Positions 45,956 through 54,604 of a stretch of DNA of 64,000 nt are shown here, one piece after another. Position numbers and translations under genes: made by a program. The DNA comes from Arthrobacter sp. FW305-BF8. Its GTDB lineage: Bacteria; Actinomycetota; Actinomycetes; Actinomycetales; Micrococcaceae. Where the stretch lies: assembly GCF_021789315.1 (NCBI RefSeq), contig NZ_CP084561.1, forward strand, positions 4,526,001-4,590,000. The letters run 5' to 3'. The notes under the pieces are model-generated. The model was given only the letters and a program-made list of their open reading frames with translations. It was not told the origin of the DNA and did no database searches. Each line of letters begins with the position of its first letter. Position 1 is the first letter of the stretch.

Positions 45956-46816
45956 TTAGCGCTTGACGGCGTCCAGCTTCAGCATCTTGGCGATGACGTG
46001 GTCCAGCTGAGAGTCGTCGAAGATCTTCTTCCAATCGTCCTTGATGATGGTGTCCTTGCCGTACTGGATGGCGATTTCGCAGGCCTCGGAGAACGGGTTG
46101 GAGCCGCGCAGGGCGTTGGTGAGGGCGATCTGCACGTGGCCGAACAGCATGGCCTTGGCTGCTTCCTCGGGCACTCCGCAGGTGTTCACGGTCTCGTGCA
46201 GCGCCTCGTTGAGCAGGGTGCCGATCATGCAGGCCACGGTCTCCACGAGGGTGGGCTCGAGGATGGCGAGCTGCTTCACGGTGACCCAGTGGACGTCGAT
46301 CACGGGGGCGTAGATGACCTTGATGGTCGCCTCGGCGGCAGCCCGGGTGGCCTCGGATGCGTCCTCGTCGATGGCTGCGACGACGTTCTGCGGGGCGCCC
46401 TCGCCGCCGAAGGTGTCGGCCCATTCCTCCTTGGTGGTGCGCTCCAGGAATACGGACGGGTGGCAGGGGTGGGCCACGGCCTGGACGACGTCCTCGCGCT
46501 GGGCGAGCAGGCCGGCGTAGGCGGCGGCCGGGTCCAGGGTGAGCAGGATCGCGCCGGACTTCATCTGCGGGACGACGCCTTCGGACACGACGCCCAGGAC
46601 GGTGTCCGGAACGGCGAGGATCACGACGTCGGCACCCTTGACGGCCTCGTCGGTGGCGGTGATTTCACGGCCTTCGGCGCGGACGCGGTCCTGGCCGGCG
46701 GGTGAGTTCTCGGAGTAGAACACGGTGTGGCTGGACTTCTGGAGGTTGCGGGAAACGCGCATCCCCATCTTGCCTCCGGCTCCGATAACGGCGACGGTCA
46801 ACTGTTCTGCAGACAT
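45956..46816 (-). CDS. apnO: D-apionate oxidoisomerase (ApnO-like)
   Basis: 286 aa. Rossmann motif VIGAGGKMGMRV at 10-21, then an all-helical C-terminal domain of the phosphogluconate dehydrogenase C-terminal type, as in the ApnO family. ApnO turns D-apionate into 3-oxo-isoapionate with NAD. The assignment rests on fold and on the neighbours: a TIM-barrel enzyme like OiaC, TpiA- and RpiB-like isomerases and a DhaK-type kinase. Together these form the known actinobacterial apionate-to-erythrose-4-phosphate route. It is last in the operon, one base from the next gene. Confidence 0.75.
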   Translation of the reverse strand: MSAEQLTVAVIGAGGKMGMRVSRNLQKSSHTVFYSENSPAGQDRVRAEGREITATDEAVKGADVVILAVPDTVLGVVSEGVVPQMKSGAILLTLDPAAAYAGLLAQREDVVQAVAHPCHPSVFLERTTKEEWADTFGGEGAPQNVVAAIDEDASEATRAAAEATIKVIYAPVIDVHWVTVKQLAILEPTLVETVACMIGTLLNEALHETVNTCGVPEEAAKAMLFGHVQIALTNALRGSNPFSEACEIAIQYGKDTIIKDDWKKIFDDSQLDHVIAKMLKLDAVKR

Positions 46817-46817
46817 T

Positions 46818-47633
46818 TCATTTGCTCCTTAGGAAATCGAGGCTTTGCTGGGTCCACTGGTTTTCGAGGCGGATGGTTTCGTCCTCGGAGTCCTGCCACG
46901 GCAGCCAGTGTTCGACGATCTGGTTGATGTTTCTTTCTTTGGGCTGAAGCTTCCGGACCATGTAGTCGTAGTCCAGGAGGCCTTCGCCGAGCGGTGCGCC
47001 GGAGTATGTGAATCCGACCCACCCCTCCTTGCGGCTGAACGCAAAGTCTTTGATGTGCATGTTCAGCACGTGGGGTGCGACGGCGTCAATCACCTCACGC
47101 GGGGACTCCAGGGCCGCCACGGTGTTGGCGGGGTCGCTGCACACGCCCAGGTACAGGCTTCCGACGCGCTCCACGACCTCCAGGATCCGGGAGGTGGGGA
47201 CCTGCTCATACGTTTCGATGGCGATCCTCACTCCGGCGGCCTTGAACTCTGGCAGGACCCCGGTGAAGATCTCCACGGCCTCGTCCGCCGTCGGGGTGTG
47301 GCCCGGGACGTTGAACATGGTCCGCAGCAGCGGCGCGCCCAGGATCCTGGCGATGTGCAGGAACTTCCGGAGGTGCGCCGGCCGGATGCCCTTGGTTCCC
47401 AGCTCGAGGCTGATCCCGAGCGAGTCCGCGGTGGCCCGCACGGCCTGCAGGTCGTCGTCGGTCATGGTTTCCAGCGGTGCGTAGTCGCAGATCTGGAACA
47501 GGTCCACGCCCAGCGCGGCGGTCCGCTCCAGCGCTTCATGGATGCTGAGCGGCTTGCTGACCTGGTCCGAGAGCTGCCAGAAGAACGCGTAGCTGCTCAG
47601 GCCGATTTTTGAGCCCTGGCCAATACGGCTCAT
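46818..47633 (-). CDS. oiaC: TIM-barrel enzyme, probable 3-oxo-isoapionate decarboxylase (OiaC-like)
   Basis: 271 aa from ATG 47633. It is a xylose isomerase-like TIM barrel (AP endonuclease family 2), with metal-binding residues suggested in ETYEQVPTS, CSDPANTV, HIKDFAF and the final VEHWLP. In the apionate pathway such a protein decarboxylates 3-oxo-isoapionate to L-erythrulose. The start overlaps the stop of the TpiA-like gene by four bases. A hydroxypyruvate-isomerase-like activity cannot be excluded. Confidence 0.7.
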   Translation of the reverse strand: MSRIGQGSKIGLSSYAFFWQLSDQVSKPLSIHEALERTAALGVDLFQICDYAPLETMTDDDLQAVRATADSLGISLELGTKGIRPAHLRKFLHIARILGAPLLRTMFNVPGHTPTADEAVEIFTGVLPEFKAAGVRIAIETYEQVPTSRILEVVERVGSLYLGVCSDPANTVAALESPREVIDAVAPHVLNMHIKDFAFSRKEGWVGFTYSGAPLGEGLLDYDYMVRKLQPKERNINQIVEHWLPWQDSEDETIRLENQWTQQSLDFLRSK

Positions 47634-48463
47634 GCTGCCACCTCCAGGAGCCCGAGGCGGGCTGCGGCTTCGTCCAGGATGTCGCGGACGGCTGCCGGGT
47701 TGTGGGCGAAGCGGCCCAGGAACAGTCCGGCGACGGCGGGGCCGAGCTGGCTGATGAGGCCGGGGCCGGCGCTGCCGCCGTAGATGACCCGGCTGTCTTC
47801 CTGGCCTGCGCGGCTGCGCAGGTGGGCGTCCAGCCCGGTGATGACTTCGCTGATGAACTCCGGCGAGGCCGGTTCGGGTGCTCCGATGGCCCACTGCGGC
47901 TCGTAGGCCACGATGGTGCGCCCCGTGCTGCCCAGGCTGCCGGCCCGGTTCAGGACGCCGTCGATTTCGCGGATGCAGTGCTTGATGGCGTCCGCAGCGG
48001 TGCCGGTGCCGGCTTCGCCCACGCACAGGACGGGGGTGAGGCCATTGCGGTAGGCCGCAGCGGTCTTCAGCCCGATCACGTCGTCGTCCTCGCCGAAGAT
48101 GCGGCGCCGTTCGGCGTGGCCCACCTCGGCGTACCGGCCGCCGGTTTCGGCCACCATCTTGCCGCTGACCTCGCCGGTGAAGGCGCCCTCGTCCTCCCAG
48201 AAAATGTCCTGGGCACCGGCTGCCGCACCGGCGTCGGAGAGGATCCGCGCGCATTCGGGCAGGACCGGGTGGGCCGGCAGGGCGAACAGTTCAATGTCGC
48301 CGCGGCGGACGGCAGGGTGGGCCGAGGCGATCGCGGCCACTTCCCGGCACCAGTCCAGGGTGCGCTCGTAGCCGAAATACATCTTCAGGCTGACGCCGAT
48401 GATCGCCTTCGGGTGCCCGGAGCGGGATGGACCGGCGGCGGAGGGGTTAGCAGGAAGTGACAC
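47630..48463 (-). CDS. lerI: TpiA-like L-erythrulose-1-phosphate isomerase
   Basis: 277 aa with the triose-phosphate isomerase catalytic set: K27 in SLKMYF, H116 in GHAERR, E188 in YEPQW, and the phosphate loop YGGSAGPG. The first motif is SLKMYF instead of the NWKMN of true TpiA, as in the erythritol-pathway EryH/LerI group. It would interconvert L-erythrulose 1-phosphate and D-erythrulose 4-phosphate. It overlaps the RpiB-like gene by 17 bases. Confidence 0.78.
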   Translation of the reverse strand: MSLPANPSAAGPSRSGHPKAIIGVSLKMYFGYERTLDWCREVAAIASAHPAVRRGDIELFALPAHPVLPECARILSDAGAAAGAQDIFWEDEGAFTGEVSGKMVAETGGRYAEVGHAERRRIFGEDDDVIGLKTAAAYRNGLTPVLCVGEAGTGTAADAIKHCIREIDGVLNRAGSLGSTGRTIVAYEPQWAIGAPEPASPEFISEVITGLDAHLRSRAGQEDSRVIYGGSAGPGLISQLGPAVAGLFLGRFAHNPAAVRDILDEAAARLGLLEVAA

Positions 48464-48917
48464 CTTCGTAGTCCTTAATCAGGGTGACCTTCTCGGCGGA
48501 GGCCGAGGATTCATCAAAGGTGTACGTCAGCCATTCCTTGGCCAGGCGCCGGGCGAGTTCCAGGCCGACGACGCGCTGGCCGAAGGTGAGGACCTGGGCG
48601 TTGTTGGACAGGACGGAGCGCTCAACGGAGAAGCTGTCGTGCGCGGTGACGGCGCGGACGCCGGGAACCTTGTTCGCGGCGATCGCCACGCCCAGGCCCG
48701 TGCCACAGACCAGCAGGGCGCGGTCGGCCTTGCCGGCGGCGATGAGTTCGGCGGCGGCGATGGCCACGGACGGGTACGGGGTGTGGCTGGTGGCGTCCAC
48801 TCCGACGTCGGTCACGGACTCGACCAGTTCACTGGCTACCAGGTCCGCCTTCAGGGCTTCCTTGTACTCGAATCCGGCTTCGTCGGAACCGACGATCAGG
48901 CGCAGTTTGGCGCTCAT
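48447..48917 (-). CDS. derI: RpiB-like D-erythrulose-4-phosphate isomerase
   Basis: 156 aa of the RpiB/LacAB sugar-phosphate isomerase fold. The catalytic cysteine is C71 in [15 protein letters not shown], and [11 protein letters not shown] is the N-terminal substrate region. In this setting it matches DerI/EryI, giving D-erythrose 4-phosphate for the pentose phosphate pathway. It overlaps the kinase gene by four bases and the TpiA-like gene by 17. Confidence 0.78.
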   Translation of the reverse strand: MSAKLRLIVGSDEAGFEYKEALKADLVASELVESVTDVGVDATSHTPYPSVAIAAAELIAAGKADRALLVCGTGLGVAIAANKVPGVRAVTAHDSFSVERSVLSNNAQVLTFGQRVVGLELARRLAKEWLTYTFDESSASAEKVTLIKDYEGVTSC

Positions 48918-50686
48918 GCGTTCTCCTTAGTGGTGGTTGCTGTAGCTTTCGCCTCGGCGAGGGTGTTGTGGATGGCGCGGACGATCAGCGCCATGGATAC
49001 GGCGCCGGCGTCCGGGGTGCCGAGGCTCTTCTCGGCGTGCGGCCGGGCCCGGCCCATCAGGGGCAGCAGGTTGGCGGTTTCCTCGGCGGCCTGCTGGGCC
49101 ACTGTGGCGGCGCCGCCCCAGGCGTCGGTGAGGGACTGCCCCGAGCCGACGGCGGCGGACAGGGCGTCGCGGAACGGAACCAGCACGTCCACGAGGGTCT
49201 TGTCGCCCACCTTGGCCTTGCCAAAGCCCATGATCGAGGCGGCGGCCCCGGCCACTCCGGTGGCGACAGCACCGCCGTCGGGCGTGTTGCTGTTCCCGAT
49301 CGCGTCCCCGACTGCCCGCAGGGCCATGCCCCAGAGCGCACCGGAGGTGCCGCCGGCCCGGTCGGCCCAGGCGTCGGCTGCCAGGTGCAGGGTGGTGGCC
49401 GCGCCGGCACCGCGTTCGACGGCGTCCGTTGCGGCCTCGACCGCTGCCCGGACACCGCGCTCCATGCCGATGCCGTGGTCGCCGTCGCCGGCGACCGCGT
49501 CGATGCGTCCCAGTTCCTCGACGTTGGCGTCGACGACGTTTTTGGCGGCGGCGAGGGCGGCCAGGACACGGACCGCAGCCGCACGCGACTCGTCCGTGGT
49601 TTCCGGGATCACCACGGCATCTGCCGCTTGCACGGAGAGTTCGTCGGCGTTCAGGGCAGCAGTGTCGAGGGCAGCGGCCGTGACGGCTCCGCGGCGGAAG
49701 GCAGGCGCGTCGGCGGGCGCGTTCCAGAGGGTTTCCAGTTCCTCGTCGAGCCAGAAGAGGGTCAGGGAGGTCCCGGCCATGTCGAAGCTGGTGACCAGCT
49801 CGCCGACCTGCGGGTCCACGGCCTCCACACCCGCTTCGGTGAGGAGCTGGGCGACGCGGCGGTACACCACGAACAGTTCCTCATACTTCACGCTGCCCAA
49901 ACCGTTCAGGATCGGCACCACCCGCGCTCCCTTGGTTTCAAGGTTTTCCGGGACTTCGGTGAGGAGCTTGGCCACGAGCAGCTCGGCGAGCTGATCCGCC
50001 GTCGGGACGTCGGTTTCATCGATGCCGGGTTCACCGTGAATGCCCATGCCCACGGCCATCCGGCCCTCGGGGACGGTGAACAGCGGGGTCTCGGCCCCGG
50101 GAAGGGTGCAGCCGGTGAACGCGACGCCGAAGGACCGGGTGCGGTCGTTGGCGCGTTCGGCGATTTCCACCGTGGCGTCCATGCCGTAGCCGGCCTCGGC
50201 GGCGGCGGCCGCGACCTTGAAGACCGTCAGGTCCCCCGCGATGCCGCGCCGCTTCGCCCGCTCGGCCAGCGGGGCGGAGGAGACGTCGTCGGTGACGGCG
50301 ATGCTGCGGCAGTCAATGCCCTCACGGCGCAGGCGCTCCTGTGCCTGGGTGAAGTGCAGGACGTCGCCGGCGTAGTTGCCGTAGCCCAGCAGCACGCCGG
50401 CACCGTTGTTCGCGGCCTTGGCCACGCTGTAAACCTGCTGCGCCGACGGGGACGCGAAGAGGTTGCCCATCGCCGCGCCGTGCGCCAAGCCCTGGCCCAC
50501 CAGCCCGGCGAACGCCGGATAGTGCCCCGAGCCGCCGCCGATCACCAAGGCCACTGTGTCCGGGGTGCTTTTCGTGCTGCGGGCCACCCCGCCATTCACG
50601 CGACGGACCCAGCGGCCGTGGGAGGCGACAAAGCCCTCGATCATCTCATCAGCGAACGCTGCGGGTTCATTGAACAAGCGGGTCAT
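48914..50686 (-). CDS. lerK: DhaK-DhaL fusion kinase, probable erythrulose kinase
   Basis: 590 aa from ATG 50686 (AGGAGAA upstream). The DhaK domain has the glycine-rich [12 protein letters not shown] (50-61) and the substrate-binding histidine H217 in MGIHGEP. The C-terminal DhaL ATP domain has [12 protein letters not shown] and the GGTSGALWG segment. This ATP-dependent single-chain form is known for dihydroxyacetone and erythrulose kinases. With LerI- and DerI-like genes next to it, L-erythrulose is the likely substrate. A dihydroxyacetone role is the alternative. Confidence 0.8.
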   Translation of the reverse strand: MTRLFNEPAAFADEMIEGFVASHGRWVRRVNGGVARSTKSTPDTVALVIGGGSGHYPAFAGLVGQGLAHGAAMGNLFASPSAQQVYSVAKAANNGAGVLLGYGNYAGDVLHFTQAQERLRREGIDCRSIAVTDDVSSAPLAERAKRRGIAGDLTVFKVAAAAAEAGYGMDATVEIAERANDRTRSFGVAFTGCTLPGAETPLFTVPEGRMAVGMGIHGEPGIDETDVPTADQLAELLVAKLLTEVPENLETKGARVVPILNGLGSVKYEELFVVYRRVAQLLTEAGVEAVDPQVGELVTSFDMAGTSLTLFWLDEELETLWNAPADAPAFRRGAVTAAALDTAALNADELSVQAADAVVIPETTDESRAAAVRVLAALAAAKNVVDANVEELGRIDAVAGDGDHGIGMERGVRAAVEAATDAVERGAGAATTLHLAADAWADRAGGTSGALWGMALRAVGDAIGNSNTPDGGAVATGVAGAAASIMGFGKAKVGDKTLVDVLVPFRDALSAAVGSGQSLTDAWGGAATVAQQAAEETANLLPLMGRARPHAEKSLGTPDAGAVSMALIVRAIHNTLAEAKATATTTKENA

Positions 50687-50757
50687 TGCGGTTTCTCCTG
50701 GGCCTATCAGTGGAAGTCTTGGGAAGCTGCGGTTGAAGCCGCCTCGGGGTTGTGGTG

Positions 50758-50825
50758 ACCCAACTGACTGGCAGTTGTTGTCGTTATGGCCGTCCAAAAC
50801 GACAACAACTGCAAGTTAGTTGGGT
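50758..50825 (-). terminator. 28-bp-arm hairpin between transporter and kinase genes
   Basis: Left arm starts ACCCAACTGACTGGCAG (50758-50785). It pairs with 50798-50825 with two mismatches and a 12-base loop. It lies just after the transporter stop on the minus strand and before the kinase gene in the same direction. Confidence 0.8.
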
Positions 50826-50834
50826 GGGCCGCGC

Positions 50835-52199
50835 TTAGGGCTCGGAGTGGTGTCCGGCGCCCGTGGGGTCCAGCGCCTCGGCGGCGATGCCCTCACTGAC
50901 CTTGCCGGAGCGGCTCAGCGCCACCATCAGGACGCAGGACAGGAGCATGAACCCGCCGACGACGAACATCGGGACGGTGTAGTTTCCGGTCAGGTCCTTG
51001 AGCCAGCCGGTGATGTAGCCGGCGCTGAAGCCAGCCAGGTTGCCGACCGTGTTGATCAGGGCGATGCCTGCCGCGGCGGCTGCGCCGGTGAGGAACTGCG
51101 TGGGAACGGTCCAGAAGTTGGGCAGCGCGGCGAAGATGGCCATGGCCGTGATGGTGATGACGGCGATGGTGGCTGCCGGGGAACCGGCGAACAGGGCCAG
51201 CGGGATGCTGAGTCCGCCGACCAGGGCAGGAACGGCGATGTGCCAGGTCTTGACGCCCCGCTTGGTGGCGTCCTTGGACCAGAAGTACAGGGCGATTGCT
51301 GCCGGCAGGTACGGGATCGCGGTGATCAGGCCCTTCTGGAGAACATCAAACTTGGCGCCGTAGATGCCTTCGAAGCCGGCGATGATGGTGGGGAGGAAGA
51401 AGCCCAGTGCGTAGAGGCCGTAGATGAAGCCGAAGTAAATTGCGGCGAGCATCCAGACGCGGCCGTTGCCGAAGACGGTGCGGACGCTGACGTGCTTGTT
51501 GCTGGCAGCGGTTTCCTTCTTTTCCTTCTCCAGCGCACCGGTCAGCCAGGTCTTTTCTTCAGCCGTGAGCCACTTGGCCTTCGCCGGGGAATCCGCCAGG
51601 TAGAACCAGGCAATGACGCCGATGATGATCGCGGGGACGGCAACGCCGAAGAACATGACCCGCCAGCCTGCGAGACCGAAGAGGCCGTGCTGCTGGATGA
51701 GGAGGCCGGCGAGCGGGGCACCGATGACGGTGGTCAGCGGCTGGGCCAGGTAGAAGAGAGCAAGGATCTTGCTGCGGTGCCGGGCCGGAACCCAGAGGCT
51801 CAGGAAGAGGATGGCGCCCGGGAAGAAGCCGGCCTCGGCCACACCGAGGATGAAGCGCAGGATGTAGAGCTGCTCAACGTTTCCGACCCAGGTAAACAGG
51901 AGCGAAACGATGCCCCAGCTCACCATGATGCGGGCCAGCCAGCGCCGGGCGCCGAACTTGTGCAGGGCCAGGTTGCTGGGGACCTCGAGCAGGATGTAGC
52001 CGATGAAGAAGACGCCGGAAGCGAAGCCAAACTGAGCCGCGGAGAGTGCGAGGTCGGTGTTCATGCCGTTGGGGCCGGCGAAGGAGATGGCCGTGCGGTC
52101 CAGGTAGTTGATGAAGAACATCAAAGCGACGAACGGCACCAGCCGGATAGCCACTTTCCTGATTGCAGATCTCTCGACCACCGATTGTGTGGTGTCCAC
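50835..52199 (-). CDS. ACS-family (anion:cation symporter) MFS transporter
   Basis: 454 aa, 12 membrane segments. FINYLDRTAISFAGPNGMNTDLALSAAQFGFASGVFFIGYILLEVPSN is the N-terminal signature region of the ACS family, which carries sugar acids and other carboxylates. It is the first gene in the minus-strand run, so it probably imports D-apionate or a related acid. A hairpin separates it from the kinase gene; read-through or a second promoter would be needed for the enzymes. The divergent GntR gene lies 213 bp away. Confidence 0.88.
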   Translation of the reverse strand: MDTTQSVVERSAIRKVAIRLVPFVALMFFINYLDRTAISFAGPNGMNTDLALSAAQFGFASGVFFIGYILLEVPSNLALHKFGARRWLARIMVSWGIVSLLFTWVGNVEQLYILRFILGVAEAGFFPGAILFLSLWVPARHRSKILALFYLAQPLTTVIGAPLAGLLIQQHGLFGLAGWRVMFFGVAVPAIIIGVIAWFYLADSPAKAKWLTAEEKTWLTGALEKEKKETAASNKHVSVRTVFGNGRVWMLAAIYFGFIYGLYALGFFLPTIIAGFEGIYGAKFDVLQKGLITAIPYLPAAIALYFWSKDATKRGVKTWHIAVPALVGGLSIPLALFAGSPAATIAVITITAMAIFAALPNFWTVPTQFLTGAAAAAGIALINTVGNLAGFSAGYITGWLKDLTGNYTVPMFVVGGFMLLSCVLMVALSRSGKVSEGIAAEALDPTGAGHHSEP

Positions 52200-52330
52200 A
52201 TTGACTCCTAGATATTGGTTACCCCGGCCGCGTCCTGCTCTGGATGCCTGGGGGCTGTCTCAATGCCGTCCGCCGGAGGAGACCGGCATTGGCTACGCGT
52301 TGTGACATCAACCATACGACCGTCGAGGTG

Positions 52331-52347
52331 AATTGGTCAACCGGTTG
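52331..52347. promoter_or_regulatory. GntR operator, copy 1
   Basis: AATTGGTCAACCGGTTG, within which GTCAACCGGTTGAC (52336-52349) is a perfect palindrome. It lies in the divergent region between the ACS transporter and the GntR gene. Confidence 0.75.
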
Positions 52348-52381
52348 ACGGATTCTCCTGCGCTTCACCGCCGGCCCCGGA

Positions 52382-52398
52382 AATTGGTCAGCCGGTTG
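52382..52398. promoter_or_regulatory. GntR operator, copy 2
   Basis: AATTGGTCAGCCGGTTG differs from copy 1 at one of 17 bases and starts 51 bp further on, close to five helical turns. It ends 14 bp before the regulator start, consistent with self-repression. Confidence 0.75.
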
Positions 52399-52411
52399 CT
52401 ACCCTTTGAAG

Positions 52412-53155
52412 ATGTCCGATAACTCCGCAGCCGCCACGGCCAAGATCAGCGCCGCCCTTGGCCCCATGGAACAGGGGTCGGTGGTATCCGAGGTCGCGGA
52501 ACGCCTGCTGGCCTACTTCACCAGCGGAGACATAGCGGCTGGCACCAGGCTTCCTGCCGAACGGACGCTTGCCGCATCCCTCGGCGTCGGCCGGTCCGCA
52601 GTCCGCGAAGCGTTGGCAGCCCTGGAGATCCTGGGCATCGTGATCGTGCGGCCAGGCTCCGGCACGTATCTGCGGGACGGCGTCTCCGAACTGCTGCCCC
52701 GGACCCTGAGCTGGGGGCTCATGCTGGGCGCCCCCCGCACCCGCGAGCTGGTGGAGCTGAGGAGCGGGCTCGAGGTGCAGGCGGCGCAGCTGGCGGCTGA
52801 ACGCATCGACAATGCGGCGCTGGACCGCATGCGCGCCAACCTGCAGACCATGGAAGACAACCTCGAGGACCTGGCCGCGTTCGTCGAGGCGGACGCCGCG
52901 TTCCACCGGGAGATCGCCACCAGTTCGGGTAACCAGGTGCTCCGCGAGCTGCTGCAAAGCATCCGCTCGCTGCTCCGCATCTGGGTGGACCGGGCGCTTA
53001 CGGACGAAGGCCACGCGGCCGCGGCGCTGAAGGAACACCGCGACATCTTCACCGCCCTCGAAGCCCATGATCCCGGTGCCGTCACGGCTACCATGCGTTC
53101 ACACATGCAGACTGCCACCCGGCGGCTGCTCGCGGGGTTTGACGCCGCCCAGTAG
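52412..53155 (+). CDS. FadR-subfamily GntR regulator of the apionate genes
   Basis: 247 aa from ATG 52412. Winged HTH: SEVAERLLAYFTSGDIAAGTRLPAERTLAASLGVGRSAVREALAALEILGIV; FCD effector domain with the D/H metal-site residues around EADAAFHREIATSSGN. Twin sites of the TGGTCA-N-CCGGTTG type lie directly upstream. It is divergent from the transporter, the usual layout for a local repressor that responds to the sugar acid. Confidence 0.9.
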   Translation: MSDNSAAATAKISAALGPMEQGSVVSEVAERLLAYFTSGDIAAGTRLPAERTLAASLGVGRSAVREALAALEILGIVIVRPGSGTYLRDGVSELLPRTLSWGLMLGAPRTRELVELRSGLEVQAAQLAAERIDNAALDRMRANLQTMEDNLEDLAAFVEADAAFHREIATSSGNQVLRELLQSIRSLLRIWVDRALTDEGHAAAALKEHRDIFTALEAHDPGAVTATMRSHMQTATRRLLAGFDAAQ

Positions 53156-53228
53156 GGCGCGCGATGCTGCCCAACTGTGGGGGTGCGTCCCTAGGAATTC
53201 TCGAAGGCCGCGACGCGAGTCTGATCTC

Positions 53229-53444
53229 ATGCTCAATGACCACGGAATCCGGGAAGCCCTGACGAAGCTTGAGAGCGAGCAGCGGGACGTCCTGGTGGCA
53301 CTTCACTACTGCCGGCTCACGGTGGCCGAAGCGGCCGTGCAGCTGGGTATTCCCGCCGACTCGGTGAACCACCGGGCGCTTGCCGCGCTGCGGGCCCTGC
53401 GCCGGCTCCTTGACCAACGCAGCGCTGCCCAGAGCCTTCCATAG
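53229..53444 (+). CDS. Stand-alone sigma-70 region 4 protein
   Basis: 71 aa. The whole protein corresponds to ECF sigma region 4: LESEQRDVLVALHYCRLTVAEAAVQLGIPADSVNHRALAALRALRRLL. It matches the region 4 of the sigma factor at 19825-20325 at most positions, including the run RDVLVALHY. Region 2 is missing and no trace of it is seen upstream. ATG 53229 has no clear ribosome site. It is either a remnant of a duplicated sigma gene or a small DNA-binding/anti-competitor protein. Confidence 0.75.
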   Translation: MLNDHGIREALTKLESEQRDVLVALHYCRLTVAEAAVQLGIPADSVNHRALAALRALRRLLDQRSAAQSLP

Positions 53445-53472
53445 CGCCGCGCGGCCATCGGTCGCGGCGTTT
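53445..53472. terminator. Weak hairpin between the sigma-4 and flavodoxin genes
   Basis: CGCCGCG, 11 bases, CGCGGCG, TTT. A 7-bp stem between converging genes. Confidence 0.4.
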
Positions 53473-53998
53473 AAGGGCCGGGCGCAGGAGGTGCGGCCAG
53501 CTGCGCACTGACCTCGCCGGCCCAGGCGTCGATGGCGTCCCAGTCACGGAGGTCGCCGAACCTCCCGCCGGTAAGACGGAACAAGCCCCGGAGCATGGCA
53601 GGCATCTGGGCAGCCTGGTAGACGCCGGAGAACAGTTTGTGGTCTCGAAGCGGGACCTGTGGCCGCAGATACTGTGCCAGGCGTTCCTGCTGCAGCGCTG
53701 CCCCGCGCGCGCGAAGAAACTGGGGCAGCCCATCGGACATCCCCACGCTGAAACACCACACCGGCATCCCCTCCAGCTCAGCGGAGAATCGGCTGACAAA
53801 GGACACGGCCGCGGGCAGCCATTCCTGGTTATGAATGGCGCTGCCCAGGATGACGGCGTCGTACCCGGAAGCGGCCTCGACGTCGTCCACCGGCCGGCAC
53901 TCAACATCGTTCACGGCATCCCGCACACGCGAGGCAATGCGCTCCGCGATCTCGGCCGTGGACCCGAACGCGCTTGCATAGGCAACCAGGACGGACAT
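53471..53998 (-). CDS. Flavodoxin-domain protein, HemG-like
   Basis: 175 aa from ATG 53998. VLVAYASAFGSTAEIAERIA is the FMN phosphate-binding loop of flavodoxins. YDAVILGSAIHNQEWLPAAVSF and VWCFSVGMSDG match the FMN-contacting loops of the flavodoxin_5/HemG-like family. It probably binds FMN and acts as a small redox protein. The partner is unknown. Confidence 0.85.
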   Translation of the reverse strand: MSVLVAYASAFGSTAEIAERIASRVRDAVNDVECRPVDDVEAASGYDAVILGSAIHNQEWLPAAVSFVSRFSAELEGMPVWCFSVGMSDGLPQFLRARGAALQQERLAQYLRPQVPLRDHKLFSGVYQAAQMPAMLRGLFRLTGGRFGDLRDWDAIDAWAGEVSAQLAAPPAPGP

Positions 53999-54173
53999 GG
54001 GGAAACTCCCTTCCGATCTCAAGCGTGGCAGAAATTCCGGCGAGCGGAAGAGGCGTATGTACCCGGTCCTTGACATGCCGTCCGGGCAGGCCTACAACGT
54101 GGCTTAACAAGCAGCAGCAACTGCAATTCAAGCCTTCACCCCGGAACAGAAATACCCACAACAGGAGGTCCAG

Positions 54174-54536
54174 ATGCCAGGTTTAGTCCGGAAGAATTTT
54201 GACTCCCCCGAGGAGACCCGGCCGTTTGAGGACGGCAAGGGTCAACTCCAACTGGTCAACATGGAGGGCGGCGGCGTCGGCCGTGCCACGTTCGAGCCGG
54301 GATGGCGGTGGTCCGAGCACGTCAAACCGATCGCAGGGACCGACAGCTGCCAAGCTGCCCACATGGGCTACTTCATCTCCGGCCGGATGAAGGTGGTCAT
54401 GGATGACGGCGAGGAAATGGAATTCGGGCCGGGCGATTTCGGCATCATCCAGCCCGGACATGATGCCTGGACCGTTGGCGATGAAGCCTGCGTGGTAATC
54501 GACTGGCAGGGGTTCTCGGACTACGCGAAGAGGTGA
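54174..54536 (+). CDS. Cupin-domain protein
   Basis: 120 aa single cupin. The first cupin motif region contains WSEHVKP and AAHMGYFISGRMKVVMDDGEEMEFGPGDFGII; the second contains PGHDAWTVGDEACVVIDW. Histidines that could bind a metal are present, though the classic GX5HXHX3,4E set is incomplete. CAGGAGGTCCAG precedes ATG 54174. The function is unknown. Confidence 0.82.
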   Translation: MPGLVRKNFDSPEETRPFEDGKGQLQLVNMEGGGVGRATFEPGWRWSEHVKPIAGTDSCQAAHMGYFISGRMKVVMDDGEEMEFGPGDFGIIQPGHDAWTVGDEACVVIDWQGFSDYAKR

Positions 54537-54604
54537 GCAGCACGCCGGTGCCGCGCCAACCCCCGTTTGGGTGAGGCGGCGCCGGGCGTGACATCATACG
54601 GAGC

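Noticed and set aside
46818..48254. A fused 478-codon protein covering the OiaC-like gene and its upstream neighbour
   Set aside because: The upstream half is out of frame with the TpiA-like gene and arginine-rich; the real start ATG 47633 overlaps the TpiA stop in the usual ATGA way.
48399..49994. Long plus-strand open frame opposite the kinase and isomerase genes
   Set aside because: Antisense to DhaK, RpiB-like and TpiA-like genes that keep all catalytic residues.
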